Part shown: positions 1-11,127 of the stretch, piece by piece
Numbering within the stretch: the first letter of the stretch is position 1
How the letters are laid out: each line of letters starts with the position of its first letter
Origin: Icerya purchasi
Lineage: Eukaryota; Arthropoda; Insecta; Hemiptera; Monophlebidae
Direction of reading: 5' to 3'
DNA length: 64,000 nt
NCBI GenBank assembly: GCA_039619475.1
Contig: CM077116.1
Span: 460,535,576-460,599,575, forward strand
Position numbers and translations under genes: made by a program
The notes under the pieces: generated by a model
The model's database searches: none
Seen by the model: the letters and a program-made list of their open reading frames with translations, nothing else
Told to the model about the DNA's origin: nothing

Positions 1-2440
1 ATGTTACGTCGGCAATCTTTGAAAAATCCCCCCCCCCCTCCCACGCCCCGATAATTGTAAAATATCGTTTTTTCCCCTCTTGTACGTAAAGCACTGTCTA
101 CTGTACGGTGCGTAGAACAACGAGTTAGTTTGAGAGGATGCTTATAAAAGTACGAATCCCAGAAGATAAGGCTCTGCCGAGGTCTGCCATGCAGAGTAAG
201 CTGGTAATCATTAAAAAACTGTTAATTTGACAATTGCAAAATGAGTCTTTCAGCTTAAAGTTGATGTTTTTTTTGTTTTTTTCCGAATTATAAAAATTTG
301 GCAAATTTGGAGACAATTTTAGCCAAATTGTATCGATAATTCAAGGGAATTTTTTTAAACTATGTACTATTTTAAAAGGGAATATATCGTCCTATCCGTT
401 TCGTAAAATGCGCCAAATTTCTAATGGATTTTCGAGTTTTTCTTTAAATTTAAATTTCTTTAGGGGAATTTTTCGATAATTGCATCAATCCAGCGCGCAA
501 GCGACGTTAATTTATGTAAAATTTTAATATTCCACCCGAACAAAATATAATCGTGTTCCGCGGGGGTTAGTCCCGGATTGTGTTCGTGAATAGAGCATAT
601 TGGGGACAAAGTTTTCCCGTTGTGAATTCCTAGTAAAGGAGTTTGAGCGCAAAAATGTTCCAGGTGATAAAGAAAAACAGCAAAAAACAAAAAAAATGTT
701 TTTTTTTTAAAAAGGGCAAAAATTAAACTGAATTAAAAAAAAAAAAAGACAAAGAACACTGTGGAGTTTGTGGATAGTAGTGAAGTCAAGTGTACACGCA
801 GCAGTGGAGAGCCTAGGATATAGACGGAAATTTTTTCTCTCGTTATTAATAATTCGTTTGGGGGGACAGCTTTTGTGTAGAATATAACAGAGGAGGAACG
901 CACTCGTTTGTCTGTATATTTAAAGTTGTTTCGTGCGTGTTTTAAAAGTAGCCCGGGCGGGGTAGGGGGCTCGGTTAATTGTAAAATATTATTTCGGTTG
1001 TTGCTGTCGCAGTAGTGGTAATCGCCGTGGTCTATTATCCAAGGTCAGATTTGGATCGTAAATAAAAACAACGCGTTAATAATGATAATGATAATTTTTT
1101 CGTTAATTGAGTTAACGAGCAAACTGATAAGATAAAATTTAGAGTGGGGCCGAGCAGCGAGAAAAAAAAGAAGCGGAATGAAAGCCGAAAAATTACTACC
1201 ACGTTTGCGTTGTTTGCCGGCAAATAATCGGGATTCCACGGTGCGGTGCTCGCAAAGTGCGTGCGGTGCGGTATTTTATCGCAGCCTGACCGAGATGGCG
1301 ATAATAATCCGGTCGATTATTCGCTTCCCGGCGGCCCGTTCGCAGTCCTGACCATACATAGTTAGCCGTTGACCGCACCTCACCGCTGCGGTTCTAGTCC
1401 GGGCGGCGGCGCGTATTTTTTATAATTGTCCAATTATATAAATACGAAACAACTCGAATCAGATGTACCGGTTAAATTTTTCATATCCCTGCCCCCCCCC
1501 GTTCTTCATGTTGTTGACCAGGGAAATGAATTATGTTTCTTGATGATCCACCACCGCGCGCACGTGCGCCCGAAAACAAACAACCAACGACTGCGGAAAA
1601 ATGCGTTTCTTTCTGCGTGTTGTTTTTTTTTTTTTTCCCCGTTAAATAAGCGGGTTTCTTATCATCGAGACCAGCGTAACTCGGCAAACGGTTCAGGTAG
1701 GCCATGCACGGAAGTAACGGCGCGCTGTTATAATGTCGTTCTACCCGCGAGTCTCCTTGTAATTTAACCGGCCTATATTTATCGTCAGTCGGGAAATTTT
1801 TCGTTGGGAAATCGACTGAAAAATTATAAAATTACGTTCGACCTTTCTTAGCGTTTATAACGGCCGACGATTGCAAACGGAACTCTGTTACCGAATTCGC
1901 AGCTCGAATGAGATTTCCCCGCTACCGACTAGTCGCTAATCTGAAAACATTTAAACTGTAGTATGCCGGCTTGCTTCAGTAGTATGAAAACGTGTAGTGC
2001 AAAGTTCAACGATTAAGTCATTGTTCGAAAAATCACCAAATTCGCCATCTCTTCAATTAAAACGATTTAATAATAGAAACGTTCGTTTTAAGGTGATTAA
2101 TATAATTTTATCCCTGTTTTTCCGTTTAAAAAATCGCTATTAATAAAAAATCACCGAACACAGAAAGTATAGCGCCATATTCGGTTTCTGAGCGTAGGTG
2201 ACTCTACCTACCGGTTCGCACATTCTAGCTAAACAGACATAGGCATAGTAATAGTAGAGTAGTTAATTGTTATATGCAATACGCGTAATAGACTTGAAAC
2301 TGATACTGTGATGTGATTTATCGATATACAACACAAATGCATTCCGATTTAAGGTCTGCCTAGCATTACGCATCTTTGCCGTTGTGTCTGATTCTGTTAG
2401 CGATTAATTTAATTAAATTATTTTGTAATTTTTGTCGTCG
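1..2440. other. unassigned AT-rich sequence with a GC-richer pocket
   Basis: No recognisable gene. Open frames here are at most 113 codons and their translations are low-complexity or unfamiliar. From about 1190 to 1420 the base composition becomes richer in G+C and CpG than the flanks, which can mark a promoter or 5' exon in insects, but I see no coding sequence or clear splice signal to go with it. Poly-C and poly-T tracts occur at 1492-1500 and 1622-1636. Otherwise nothing is visible. Confidence 0.4.
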
Positions 2441-2500
2441 CCTGGAATAACGGAAGTCGACTGCTCTAACGACTAGGCTATCGCGACGGCGCCGGAAAGA
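2440..2500 (-). repeat. tRNA-like A-box remnant, probable SINE head
   Basis: Read on the minus strand, 2461-2480 gives TAGCCTAGTCGTTAGAGCAG. Its first 11 bases fit the RNA polymerase III A-box consensus TRGYNNARNNG, and the continuation looks like a tRNA D-arm. No B box follows at the expected distance, so this is more likely a truncated tRNA-derived SINE or decayed pseudo-tRNA than a working tRNA gene. The next tRNA-like heads in the window (about 25.1 and 47.6 kb) lie on the same strand. Confidence 0.35.
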
Positions 2501-3914
2501 GCAAATTAAAATTACAACACGTTTCGTAATGACGTAATTCATCGTAGCAATTGAAATACATAGTTCAGAAGCGATATATAATGTAGTAGTGATAAATGAT
2601 TAATGAAAGTCGGTGAGAGTCAGTTAAGTAAATGCTAAACTATATATAGGTAGCTATATTTAAAATGTTAACATACCGTAATGTGCTGTTTTTTCAATCT
2701 TTTCGAATAGAACTATTTACAATTTATTCTCATATTTTTTCGCCCTTGAGATATACGTCATCATTCTCGTATAGAAGAGAGATTACACCCGCGGGCTTTT
2801 TTATCTCTCTTAGTCGATTAATTGTTTTACTATTATTATTATTATTCTTTACTTTTTCTCTCTGTTTTTTTTTTTTTTTTTTTTCTTTTCCTTAACCGGT
2901 TTCAGTTAAGTATATTATTTCGTTAATCTCTATGAGGTTTTCGAAGGCATGTGTACATTACCATCTAATATGAGATGGAAATAATTTCGCTCTAAGATGT
3001 AAACAATTTATATGCTACTAATTCAGTAAAGATCGTGGTGACTTCTTTTTTTTGACGTTCCGCAAAAATTTAAAATGCAACGTGAAAGTTAGTCTAAAAA
3101 AAAACATCGACAGTTGTTTCGAGCGCTCATTGAGGCGACGATTCGTGGAGAAGCACTATCAAGTGAATAACGCGGTCTACAGTGTGTCTACTTCAGTAAA
3201 CCGAGTCTCTTTGAAGCAGGTATTTTTCAACACTCCATTCAATTCGGCTCTGTGAGTGAGTACTTGGGTGAAGATTTAAATCTAGGACCGTTTCAGGTTT
3301 AGCGGTTAAACGTTTCAACTGCTACAGTGTCGTATGCTCAACAATGTCAATGTACGCGCCGGTTCAATTTGACTTAATTTCGGAACGGGATCGGCCGTCA
3401 AGCGAAATTGACCGCATAAATCCTATATTTTTGACCATGTGTTTGACGCTATAAATATTTCTTCCTAACAAGAGTTGTTTTGATAGTGAAAGAATGATCG
3501 CGCACACTACCATCGTTAACTTTTATAGCGAAATGTTTATATAATGCAATTTCCTTTTGCCACAGAGTTTGCGATTGCCCTATTGAGGGATTTAGATGTA
3601 GGAGTCTAGCATACCCGTATTCAGATGTTGATCGAACTTAAGATATTTTTGTGTTGGAACAAAGATGCATGGAATACATTGGTTTTGTCGTGTTTTGGTA
3701 GGTGTTGGACGGTAAATTTATTTCCTTGGTTTTCGTTTTCAGTTTTATCTTTATGCGTTTTGTTTGCTTTATTTTTCCCCCTTATCATAAAAGCTTAAAA
3801 GTAACCTTTTGATGGAAGGAATACTGCGGATTTTCAATATCGTTTCTGGTCTCAACAAAAAAAAAAAAAAAATGCAGTATTTAATTTTTTCCCGTTTTCG
3901 TTTCTTTATGAAGT
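2501..3914. other. no gene seen
   Basis: AT-rich sequence with a pyrimidine-rich stretch at 2820-2890 and no recognisable coding or repeat homology. A 67-codon plus-strand frame at 3052-3255 is unfamiliar and has no supporting features. Confidence 0.4.
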
Positions 3915-3920
3915 ACCCAC

Positions 3921-4245
3921 CTGATTTCTTTAGACCAGCGACGCCTTCAGGTCCCTGATGTTTTCGCAGGAGGTCCATAAAAGTTCGAAAAAATACTGGA
4001 GAAAAACACAAAGTTTTATTATAATTATAGTAAAATGTTTTATTTACATGAAATTCGCCGTTGGTCTTACCGTTTACAACCTCCGATGTCCCGTCACAAG
4101 GATGACTCCATTTATTTTTTGTAATAACAGATATATTATAAAAGTTCGTGTATTCACTTATTTTTTCATACTTTTCAAATTTAACTGATATTTGATTAGC
4201 AACTTGAAAAATAGCTTGCAATATGAGCTCATACTTGATTTCCAA
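3921..4245 (-). other. possible exon pair with an 85-nt intron (unrecognised gene fragment)
   Basis: On the minus strand an open frame upstream of 4082 reaches a strong 5' splice site: the exon ends at 4081 and is followed by GTAAGA. After 85 nt (3996-4080) comes a pyrimidine-rich acceptor, TGTTTTTCTCCAG, and a 75-nt exon (3921-3995) that ends at a GTGGGT donor. Both donors interrupt the frame in phase 1, so the spliced frame stays open. The small exon encodes a stretch resembling LxxHxGxEGVAxLxxxGG. From memory this is loosely like the N-terminal segment of insect plasma-membrane calcium ATPases, but other spacing and neighbouring residues do not fit well. No convincing acceptor for the upstream exon and no further exons are seen. 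The intron is itself open in this frame, so the signals could be chance. Transcript evidence would decide. Confidence 0.2.
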
Positions 4246-4772
4246 AAAAAAACTTAAATTACTCGATGCTTAACGATCGCATCCATATAATAATCTGCGT
4301 TATGGAAACGAGCAAGAAACACCTCTATAGACAAAGTGGAAAATTTCAAGTAAAATAAAATAACGAATAATCTTGTACGCGGGTAATAAATGCGAACAGC
4401 AAATTCTAAAAACGTTTTCTGGATTATCTCATCTTCAATTAGAAAATATAAAGTAAAAACGAGTCGTCCCCGGTGTATTGAATGAAAAAACGAACGTAGG
4501 AAAAATACAGTCTGACTACGGAAGTCCAAAATTTCAAAAGCAGTTTCGAATAGCCGGATAGATAATAATCGTAATAACCTCCTCGAGCTAGCCTTCGACT
4601 GCTTTTTTAAGTATTTACACAATTCGTCGGTTTTCGATTGTGGTATTGAAAGCGCGCAATTTTCAAATTAAAAAAAAAAAGAAAAGAAAAAAAAAAAAAG
4701 AACGATTACGTTTGAAGTATATTATGATGTCATTTATTTGATCACTAAATCGTTTAGATTGTCATCAAGTGG

Positions 4773-4868
4773 TTCAGCAGCCGGTAACTAAGTTGTTGTT
4801 CAGCGGTAACTAAGTTGTTGTTCAGCGGTAACTAAGTTGTTGTTCAGCAGCCGGTAACTAAGTTGTTG
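4773..4868. repeat. minisatellite, four units of 26/22/22/26 bp
   Basis: Four head-to-tail units: 4773-4798, 4799-4820, 4821-4842 and 4843-4868. Each contains GGTAACTAAGTTGTTG. The outer two carry an extra AGCC after TTCAGC, so the pattern long-short-short-long is symmetric. Sequence identity between units is otherwise complete, so the expansion is recent. Confidence 0.95.
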
Positions 4869-4878
4869 TATTCAGCCA

Positions 4879-4922
4879 GTCACGACCGAAACTTCAAAAG
4901 TGATTATTCCATCGGTCGTGAC
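4879..4922. repeat. 11-bp perfect inverted repeat beside the minisatellite
   Basis: GTCACGACCGA at 4879-4889 is the exact reverse complement of 4912-4922, with a 22-nt loop. It lies 10 bp after the last minisatellite unit. No coding context is present. It may be the edge of a small foldback element or a cruciform that promotes tandem duplication. Confidence 0.85.
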
Positions 4923-6974
4923 CGCATTGTAATGAGGACTAGAATTTTTAATCAGTCTTTCCATTTGAATTTGTTCAACTGGTCCTCCGTTTGATACTCA
5001 TTATCGATATAATCCTTTTCGTTACCAATCGAATGGTTTTTGCGAGAGCGAGCTTGTATGTAAAATCGTTTTAATTATCTCAACTTTTTCCCAGACATAT
5101 GCCGGATATTGATATTGCTGTTAAATTAATTTTTACAGGTGGTAAATATCGAATTTCCTGCCATTTGACGGAATGATGAATGATATACAATTAAATACGT
5201 CGAAGTAAAATTACATCGAATACTTAGCAATTATATCGCTATTTTTCTTCTTTCTTTAATAATTCAAGTTCCGTAAATTGATTTGTTCTGCCAAACATCG
5301 ATGTTTTATCCGGAGAACATTTAAAATAGTTAAAACGATTTTATCGCCTGTAACCGCTCGTGATATTGCCGTTTTTATTCCTCCGCATGGTCCTAGAATC
5401 AGAATTTTAAATATCCCACTAACCGTAATTATTTTCTTCACTGAACGGATTTATTTTTCTGCAATACGATTATTAAAAATAGTACCGACTACAGACAAAA
5501 TTTCTGTTCCGTCCGTTGTTGCACGTGTTTCTTTTCGTTTTTTTCCCCCCCGGTATGCACTACTTATTATCTGTTCTTGGTTCACTAATTTGCTATGCGC
5601 GCTTTTTCGTATTTTTGTTTTTATTCCGTTTAAATTTTTTTCATTAACCGATAAAACGATTTTCATAAATGTACGTCTACGTTTTTACTAGTTTTAATTA
5701 TATTTTTAGAAAATTTACCGATTAATATATTTTAATACGCGTTGAAATTTTAATTAACCCTATCCCACCGATAGACGTTACTGGCAGGCCTACTAGAACA
5801 TTTCGGACATTTCCAAATGGCAAAACAAATTGTATTAAAGTGTTTACGTATTCGCATAGCTAAAAATCTGAAGAAAAAAAAAACGGCTAATTGATAATTT
5901 CGATTCAAAATTTAACTATTATTATTACCAGCGCTGCGGCGTCAATAGAAGTGATGGAAACACACTGTTTCTATTACGAACGTAAAAATTGGTACATTTC
6001 CTATTTTAATTATTTTATGATTTGTTAATTTTCGGTTTCTATTAATCGAATTAAATTTTATTTATACGTGTACGTTAATAAAGATTTTATGATTTTACAT
6101 TGGCCCTTCTCTTACTTCTAAAGGTGCGCTTCGGCTCGTGATTACCGCGATTTCATGTTAATAAGCAATTTATAAAATTAGAGTATTATAAACTGTTTAT
6201 TAAACTACTATTGTGTTAAAATTTTGTTATTTCGATTGTATGATTTCCCGAAGTTGACTATATTTTAATGAAGTGTAAAACATTACTTTAATTTTAGAAC
6301 CAGTTACTTTATTATTGTATTGTACTTACATATTTGCACTAATAAAATTTCCGTTTAATCAGTTACAGCTTTAAAGAGGGAAAATGTATATTTTCATCTT
6401 TTTGTGTTGGATCTAAATCGAAATAGCTTATTTAATAATCGAAATTTAAAAGCGAGGAATAATTACATTTGAAATAATTGTTTAAGAAATTCATATTTTG
6501 TTTGTACAAAAAAAAATTAATGTATAGGAGACTTTAAGGAACGAGCATTTATATGAATGAGACCGACTGAGCGATGTCGATTTCTCCTAAATCCTTCATT
6601 TTATTACGGTCGATCATGATAAGTGTTTAACGTGTTTTGTAGTGGCGTAATGTGACACGCGTAGAGGCTGCTACAGTTACAAAAAGATCTCAATTTTTTT
6701 ACCTGCACTATCGTTGATAGGGATCAATTTACTTATTGATAGGAAAGTTTTTTTTTCAGTGACGAATACGCGACATGAAAATGTAAACGAGGATATCTGA
6801 ACTCGTGCTGTATTGTAATAACTTTATTGCTATTAAATCGCTATTAAATCGCTATTAAATCCAAGAAATTATATTTTATTCCCTGTACCGGTCGGCGCTG
6901 TGTAAAGTTTTGAACCGTTTTTTTCATTGAATTTATAAAGAGCATTTTGCAATCGTTGTACTTTTTTTTTTTTT
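4923..6974. other. no gene seen; unrecognised 137-codon open frame and a small tandem repeat
   Basis: The plus-strand frame 5278-5691 (137 codons) is rich in I, F and R and matches no family I know. Nothing around it suggests a gene. At 6829-6861 the 11-mer GCTATTAAATC is repeated three times in tandem. A T-run at 6962-6974 abuts the LINE that follows. Confidence 0.4.
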
Positions 6975-9563
6975 GAAACAAATACCAGCTCCAGCCCTTC
7001 ACAGATCTGGCGGAAAATCGACATCTTAAATGGGACTAGAGGATCTCTCCCAGTTATAACATTACAGGGGCCAACAGGTCTTACTCAAGATCTAGAGGAA
7101 GTAGCTAATATCTTTGGTAATTACTATGCTGAAACATCGTCTAATTAATGGTATAGCAAACGATTCCTGTCGTATAAAATAAAAGAAGAGCAGAAATTAC
7201 TACTAGTCGACTCGAACAATCAGGAGGATTACAACACGCTGTTCACAGAAAACGAACTAGATGAAGCGATTACTAGAATAGGTAAAAACTCGGCACCGGG
7301 CCCGGATGGAATTCCCTCCCTATTCCTCAGAAAGCTGGCCCCGGAAATCAAGAAGTACTTACTGAGTATGTTTAATAGAATCTGGACGGAAAACTGTTAT
7401 CCTCAACTATGGAGCAGGGCAGTAATAATTCCTATACTAAAGTCTAATAAAGACCGCACCAGTCCAGCGTCCTATAGACCGATATCTCTAACTTGTGCCA
7501 CAAGCAAGTTGATGGAAAAACTTGTGGCACACCGATTACTATGGTACGTGGAACAAAACGGACTCATACCAGAAAATCAGACGGGGTTCCGGAAATACAG
7601 GAGCGCTCTGGATTCCCTGTATAACTTACACCAGGAAATATTGAAGGCTTTTCAGGATAAGCAATACTTAATATCGGTTTTCTGTGACATACAGAAAGCA
7701 TATGACACAGCGTGGAGACACAAAATTATTCAACTACTCTTAGGGATGGGATTGAAGGGTAGACTAGTACATTTCGTTAGAAACTTCCTGTCAAACCGCA
7801 CAATCAAAGGTCGAGTAGGAAACAAATATTCACAAGACTTTTCAATCGAAAATGGGGTGCCACAAGGCAGCGTATTGAGTGTCTACTGTTTTCTGATCCT
7901 GATAAACACTGTTACGAATTCAATCCCATCACCCATCTCAACCAGACTATTTGCCGATGATATAAATATTACGTTACGAACAGCTGACCTGGTTTACGCC
8001 CAAGCACTATTGCAAAAATGCATGGATAACTTACAGGACTGGAGCAGGACTACTGGCCTTCATTTCTCTCCCCAAAAAACTAAATATATGGTATTTACAA
8101 GAAAACGAAGTCAAGCCTCACTAAATTTAACAATTAATAAAACCACCATACAACATTCGATGGACTATAAATTTCTTGGTGTACATTTTGACCCTAAATT
8201 GACGTGGCGTAATCACATATTTTCACTTAACCAAACGTGTCAGCCATTACTCAACATCATGAAGATGATGAGCAATAGGACCTTTGGACCAAGGAGCTCA
8301 ACATTGCTTCGGGTATACAATGCCCTCATCCGCTCAAGAATCGACTACGGATCGGTGATATACTCGTCGGCTAGTAAACGTCCGCTGAACATACTGGATG
8401 TGGTACAAAATACTGGACTAAGGATTGCGTTGAAAGCTTTCCTAACCACTCCAACAGCGAGCCTCCAATACCTTAGTAGCATCCCTCCACTTTGCTACCG
8501 GAGGAAAATACTATCCATTAAATACGTCATGAAGGTTGCTAGTCATCAACAACACCTAAACCGCATACATATACAAAAAGAGCTACAAAAAATGGGACTT
8601 CAAAGACCACTAGGGACGATACGCAGTATCCTGAATAAAATTCCTACAGTTGTACCACCTTGGAACCAGTTTAAACCCGCAGTTCGTTGGGACCTATTCT
8701 CAGCAGATGTTAAAACGCAACCGAACATGGAGATCCGTAGAAGACTTCAGGACGTTCTTCAACAGCAGCCCAACGCAGTCATTTGTTTCACAGATGCATC
8801 TAAAACTCCGAATCATGTAAGAGGTGCTTTTTCCATCGGAAATCGGTCCTACTCTTTCAGTCTACCGAGTATGCTGTCGGTCCTTGCAGCTGAGATGATA
8901 ACTTTGCTCCAATGTCTGATACAGATCGCGGGCCGGCCTCCTGACGAGTACATGATAATGACCGACTCAGCTCTGGCGTTGCAGTACATCGAAACAAGAA
9001 ACTCTGCTATTACGATAGTAGACCACATATGGTACTGCATCTTGGAGTTAATCAAACATAATACTGCAGTTACCTTTGTCTGGATACCGAGCCACCGAGG
9101 GATAGAAAGCCATGATGATGTCCACCATGCGGCGCGAGGACAGAACCAAGCCTCCCTGCCGGTAATGCTTGGAGAGGACATAGCTCAACATTATATCCAG
9201 CGCATTTTAAACTCGTGGAACCAGTCCTTCCAAGCTCGCCCAAGTATGCTTGGAAATATAAAGAAGAACCTGGATGCCTGGCCAGCAAGTATTGGCAATA
9301 CCTGCTCTCCGAGGCTGGAAACAACAGTCAATAGAATATTCCTGTGACACACTGTCATCACTCACTCGTACCTGCTGAACGATCAGCCGCCGCCTATATG
9401 CGAGGTGTGCCGCGAGCCGCTAACAGTTCATCATATTGTGGTATCCTGCCAAAAATACATCCAACATCGCAGAAATCAGCTGAATACACAGATTCCGGAT
9501 GTAAACTGCCTGCAAGAACTTACTGACTTTATAATTAATACAAAAATTTCTAAGTATATTTAG
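6975..9563 (+). pseudogene. LINE ORF2 polyprotein remnant: reverse transcriptase, RNase H, CCHC
   Basis: One reading frame can be followed from 6975 to a TAG at 9561-9563, broken only by TAA at 7146-7148 and TGA at 9345-9347. RT hallmarks are in order: SAPGPDG near 7290, YRPISL near 7473, AYDTAW near 7700, NGVPQGS near 7855 and the catalytic FADD at 7950-7961. In RNase H, the first Asp (TDAS, 8793), the Glu (8892) and the second Asp (TDSALAL, 8964) are kept. The final Asp after WIPSHRGI is His (CAC, 9123-9125). Beyond the TGA the frame resumes with HTVITHSYLL, and a CX2C...HH...C knuckle has its cysteines at 9399, 9408 and 9447. The TGA replaces the Gly of the usual GHT motif, consistent with a single GGA-to-TGA change. 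The open block 7368-9347 alone is 659 codons. The protein would be inactive. Confidence 0.92.
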
Positions 9564-9631
9564 ATAATTCAAAAATCGAGTAATAGCCTAAAAGGCATTA
9601 GCAACTCGTAAAAAAAAAAAAAAAAAAAAAA
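6975..9631 (+). mobile_element. 5'-truncated I-clade non-LTR retrotransposon (LINE)
   Basis: Sense coding sequence of a LINE ORF2 begins at about 6975, directly after a T-run. It runs through reverse transcriptase, RNase H and a C-terminal CCHC-type motif, a short 3' UTR and a 22-A tail at 9610-9631. The ORF1 and endonuclease regions are missing, as expected from incomplete target-primed reverse transcription. RNase H after the RT places it in the I group rather than Jockey or RTE. I could not find a convincing target-site duplication: the two flanks share only an inverted ATTTGTTTC word. The 3' UTR word TAATAGCCTA (about 9582) recurs in the minus-strand I-type element near 42.65 kb, which suggests related families. 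Confidence 0.93.
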
Positions 9632-10199
9632 TTTGTTTCGAGTTAAACCTTCTTGTTAATGCAACGGTTAGTGCGTATGCAAAAAATTAAAAGTTCCTCA
9701 TTAATTCATCTAATTAACTTTTCATTTTTATTGTTCTTGTAAAAAATAATTTAATTACGACGTGAGATTTTCGGGTCGTGAAAAAATAAAAAATCCTATT
9801 TTTCTACATCGAAAAATAGTCGTGTTTCGCGTGATTGTTTTATTTCAGTAAGATTACCGTCGATTTAATTATTAATAAATAATAGTTCATTTAGAAAACC
9901 ATTTATTTCATTGCATCACGGGAATATGCACGATTGACACGTGAGATTTAATTTAAATAAATTGTTAGCGAAGTAGTTTCGAGCATCTAAGTAACGATCG
10001 GGGGGGGGGGGGGGGGGGGTGTTAGGTCCAGAATCGTGCGCATATGTTTCATTGATTACGAAAATACCTTTGACGTAAGTTACGTTATGAACAAAACTGT
10101 CTTAGATACTCCGGAACAGTCAACAGTTGCTGATGTGTAAGATCTGAAATACACGAAGAACTTATAGTTTAAAATAAAAGATCAGTATTCCCCTAGGAA
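9632..10199. other. no gene seen; 20-base G tract
   Basis: AT-rich sequence downstream of the LINE tail. An uninterrupted run of 20 G lies at 10000-10019. Similar G or C runs recur at 16963-16976, 19768-19783 and 42935-42947, and are prone to slippage and sequencing error. Nothing else is visible. Confidence 0.6.
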
Positions 10200-10570
10200 C
10201 TAGAAATTCCGATCATATATCAATTGAACAGCGGGCGGGGGATTAGGCGAGGATATATTTTATCGCCAGTACTGTTTATTGTGTATAATGTAGAGGTGTC
10301 GAGAACTATATTGTCCTTCACCATCAAAACAAATAACGATTTACCAGTGGTATCACAATTATAGATAATTTGTCGAAAAATTTATAAGATAAAGAAATGG
10401 ATTTTATAATAAATATTACCGAAACCAACTATACGAGGTCATACGGAAAAGAAAATCTCGGAACCGATATTATTAATAGAAAGGGAGAAGCCGTTTTGGT
10501 TGTACGAAAGTTCTAATACCTCGGCTGCCAGGTAAAGAGACTCTGAATTAAAGGTCCAGTGTTGGATTGA
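10200..10570 (+). mobile_element. RTE-like LINE reverse transcriptase remnant
   Basis: Plus-strand translation near 10222-10300 gives RRGYILSPVLFIVYNVEV, matching the G-x-RQG-x-ILSPxLFNxYxExV block of RTE-type reverse transcriptases. About 200 bp on, other frames give VRKF then stop then YLGCQV, and further on LKVQCWIEIMCRV. These correspond to the F-x-YLG and EIKxRIxxA motifs that follow the catalytic palm. Several frameshifts and stops separate the blocks and the YADD box is not recognisable, so this is an old, heavily decayed fragment. Both ends are indistinct. Confidence 0.6.
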
Positions 10571-10784
10571 GATCATGTGCCGTGTAGTTACGTGAAAATC
10601 TCCTCAGTGTGATGTTGCAGCCAACGACGTTCAGAGCAGCAATGCCTAAATATCACATCTTGTGGATCGCCGATCTTCGTTCGGAAACGGCGTATGTTGC
10701 GGCGGTCAGATATTATCAATGGTAACAAAAAAATTCCTTTCTTCTATTTGTACAATTCTAGTAAGCAGGAAATCGTGAAGATTT

Positions 10785-10856
10785 GAACCGGGAAAACTGG
10801 GAATATTTGGACCATGAAAACTGGGAATTTAAAAATTAGATTTCAGTGGCCACCAT
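10785..10856 (+). repeat. short interspersed repeat, copy 1 of 2
   Basis: Contains two tandem GGGAAAACTGGGAATAT-like units followed by a TTTAAAAATTAGATTTCAGTGG segment and GCCACCAT. The same order occurs on the same strand at 54486-54573, inside a long-TIR element, so this is probably a detached internal piece of that family. Confidence 0.7.
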
Positions 10857-10937
10857 GTGACACGGGGAAGAAGAGTTGTGGAGAAGAGGTTTGTTGAAGA
10901 TGTAAGAATATTCGTGACAATAATACATTTTTTTTTT

Positions 10938-11095
10938 TTTTTTTTACACTTAATTAAACAATTATATATAATTTTTATATCCCCGACGTGTTTCGAAGCT
11001 AACACTTCATGTACACGGGATTAATTAAATGTAGTTATCGTCTTCATTATTTATATTTATAATTACTCCCGTGAGTTTAATTAAGTGTAAAAAAA

Positions 11096-11096
<1 letters not shown>
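10938..11096. repeat. 159-bp foldback with 22-bp inverted arms and a Penelope-like core
   Basis: The right arm 11075-11096 (GTTTAATTAAGTGTA plus eight A) is the exact reverse complement of the left arm 10938-10959. Inside, 10984-11020 reads CGACGTGTTTCGAAGC and then AACACTTCATG. This is about 80% identical to 38607-38643. The core resembles the GTTTCG-containing ends of Penelope-like elements, which are known to carry hammerhead ribozyme motifs, but the canonical CTGATGA is not intact here. A TA microsatellite follows at 11097-11120. Confidence 0.7.

Positions 11097-11120
<24 letters not shown>

Positions 11121-11127
<7 letters not shown>

Noticed and set aside
5278..5691. 137-codon plus-strand open frame
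   Set aside because: Composition follows the local base content, no domain is recognisable and no gene signals surround it.
10984..11020. Functional hammerhead ribozyme
   Set aside because: The CTGATGA core is not intact in either copy, so only a Penelope-like resemblance is claimed.
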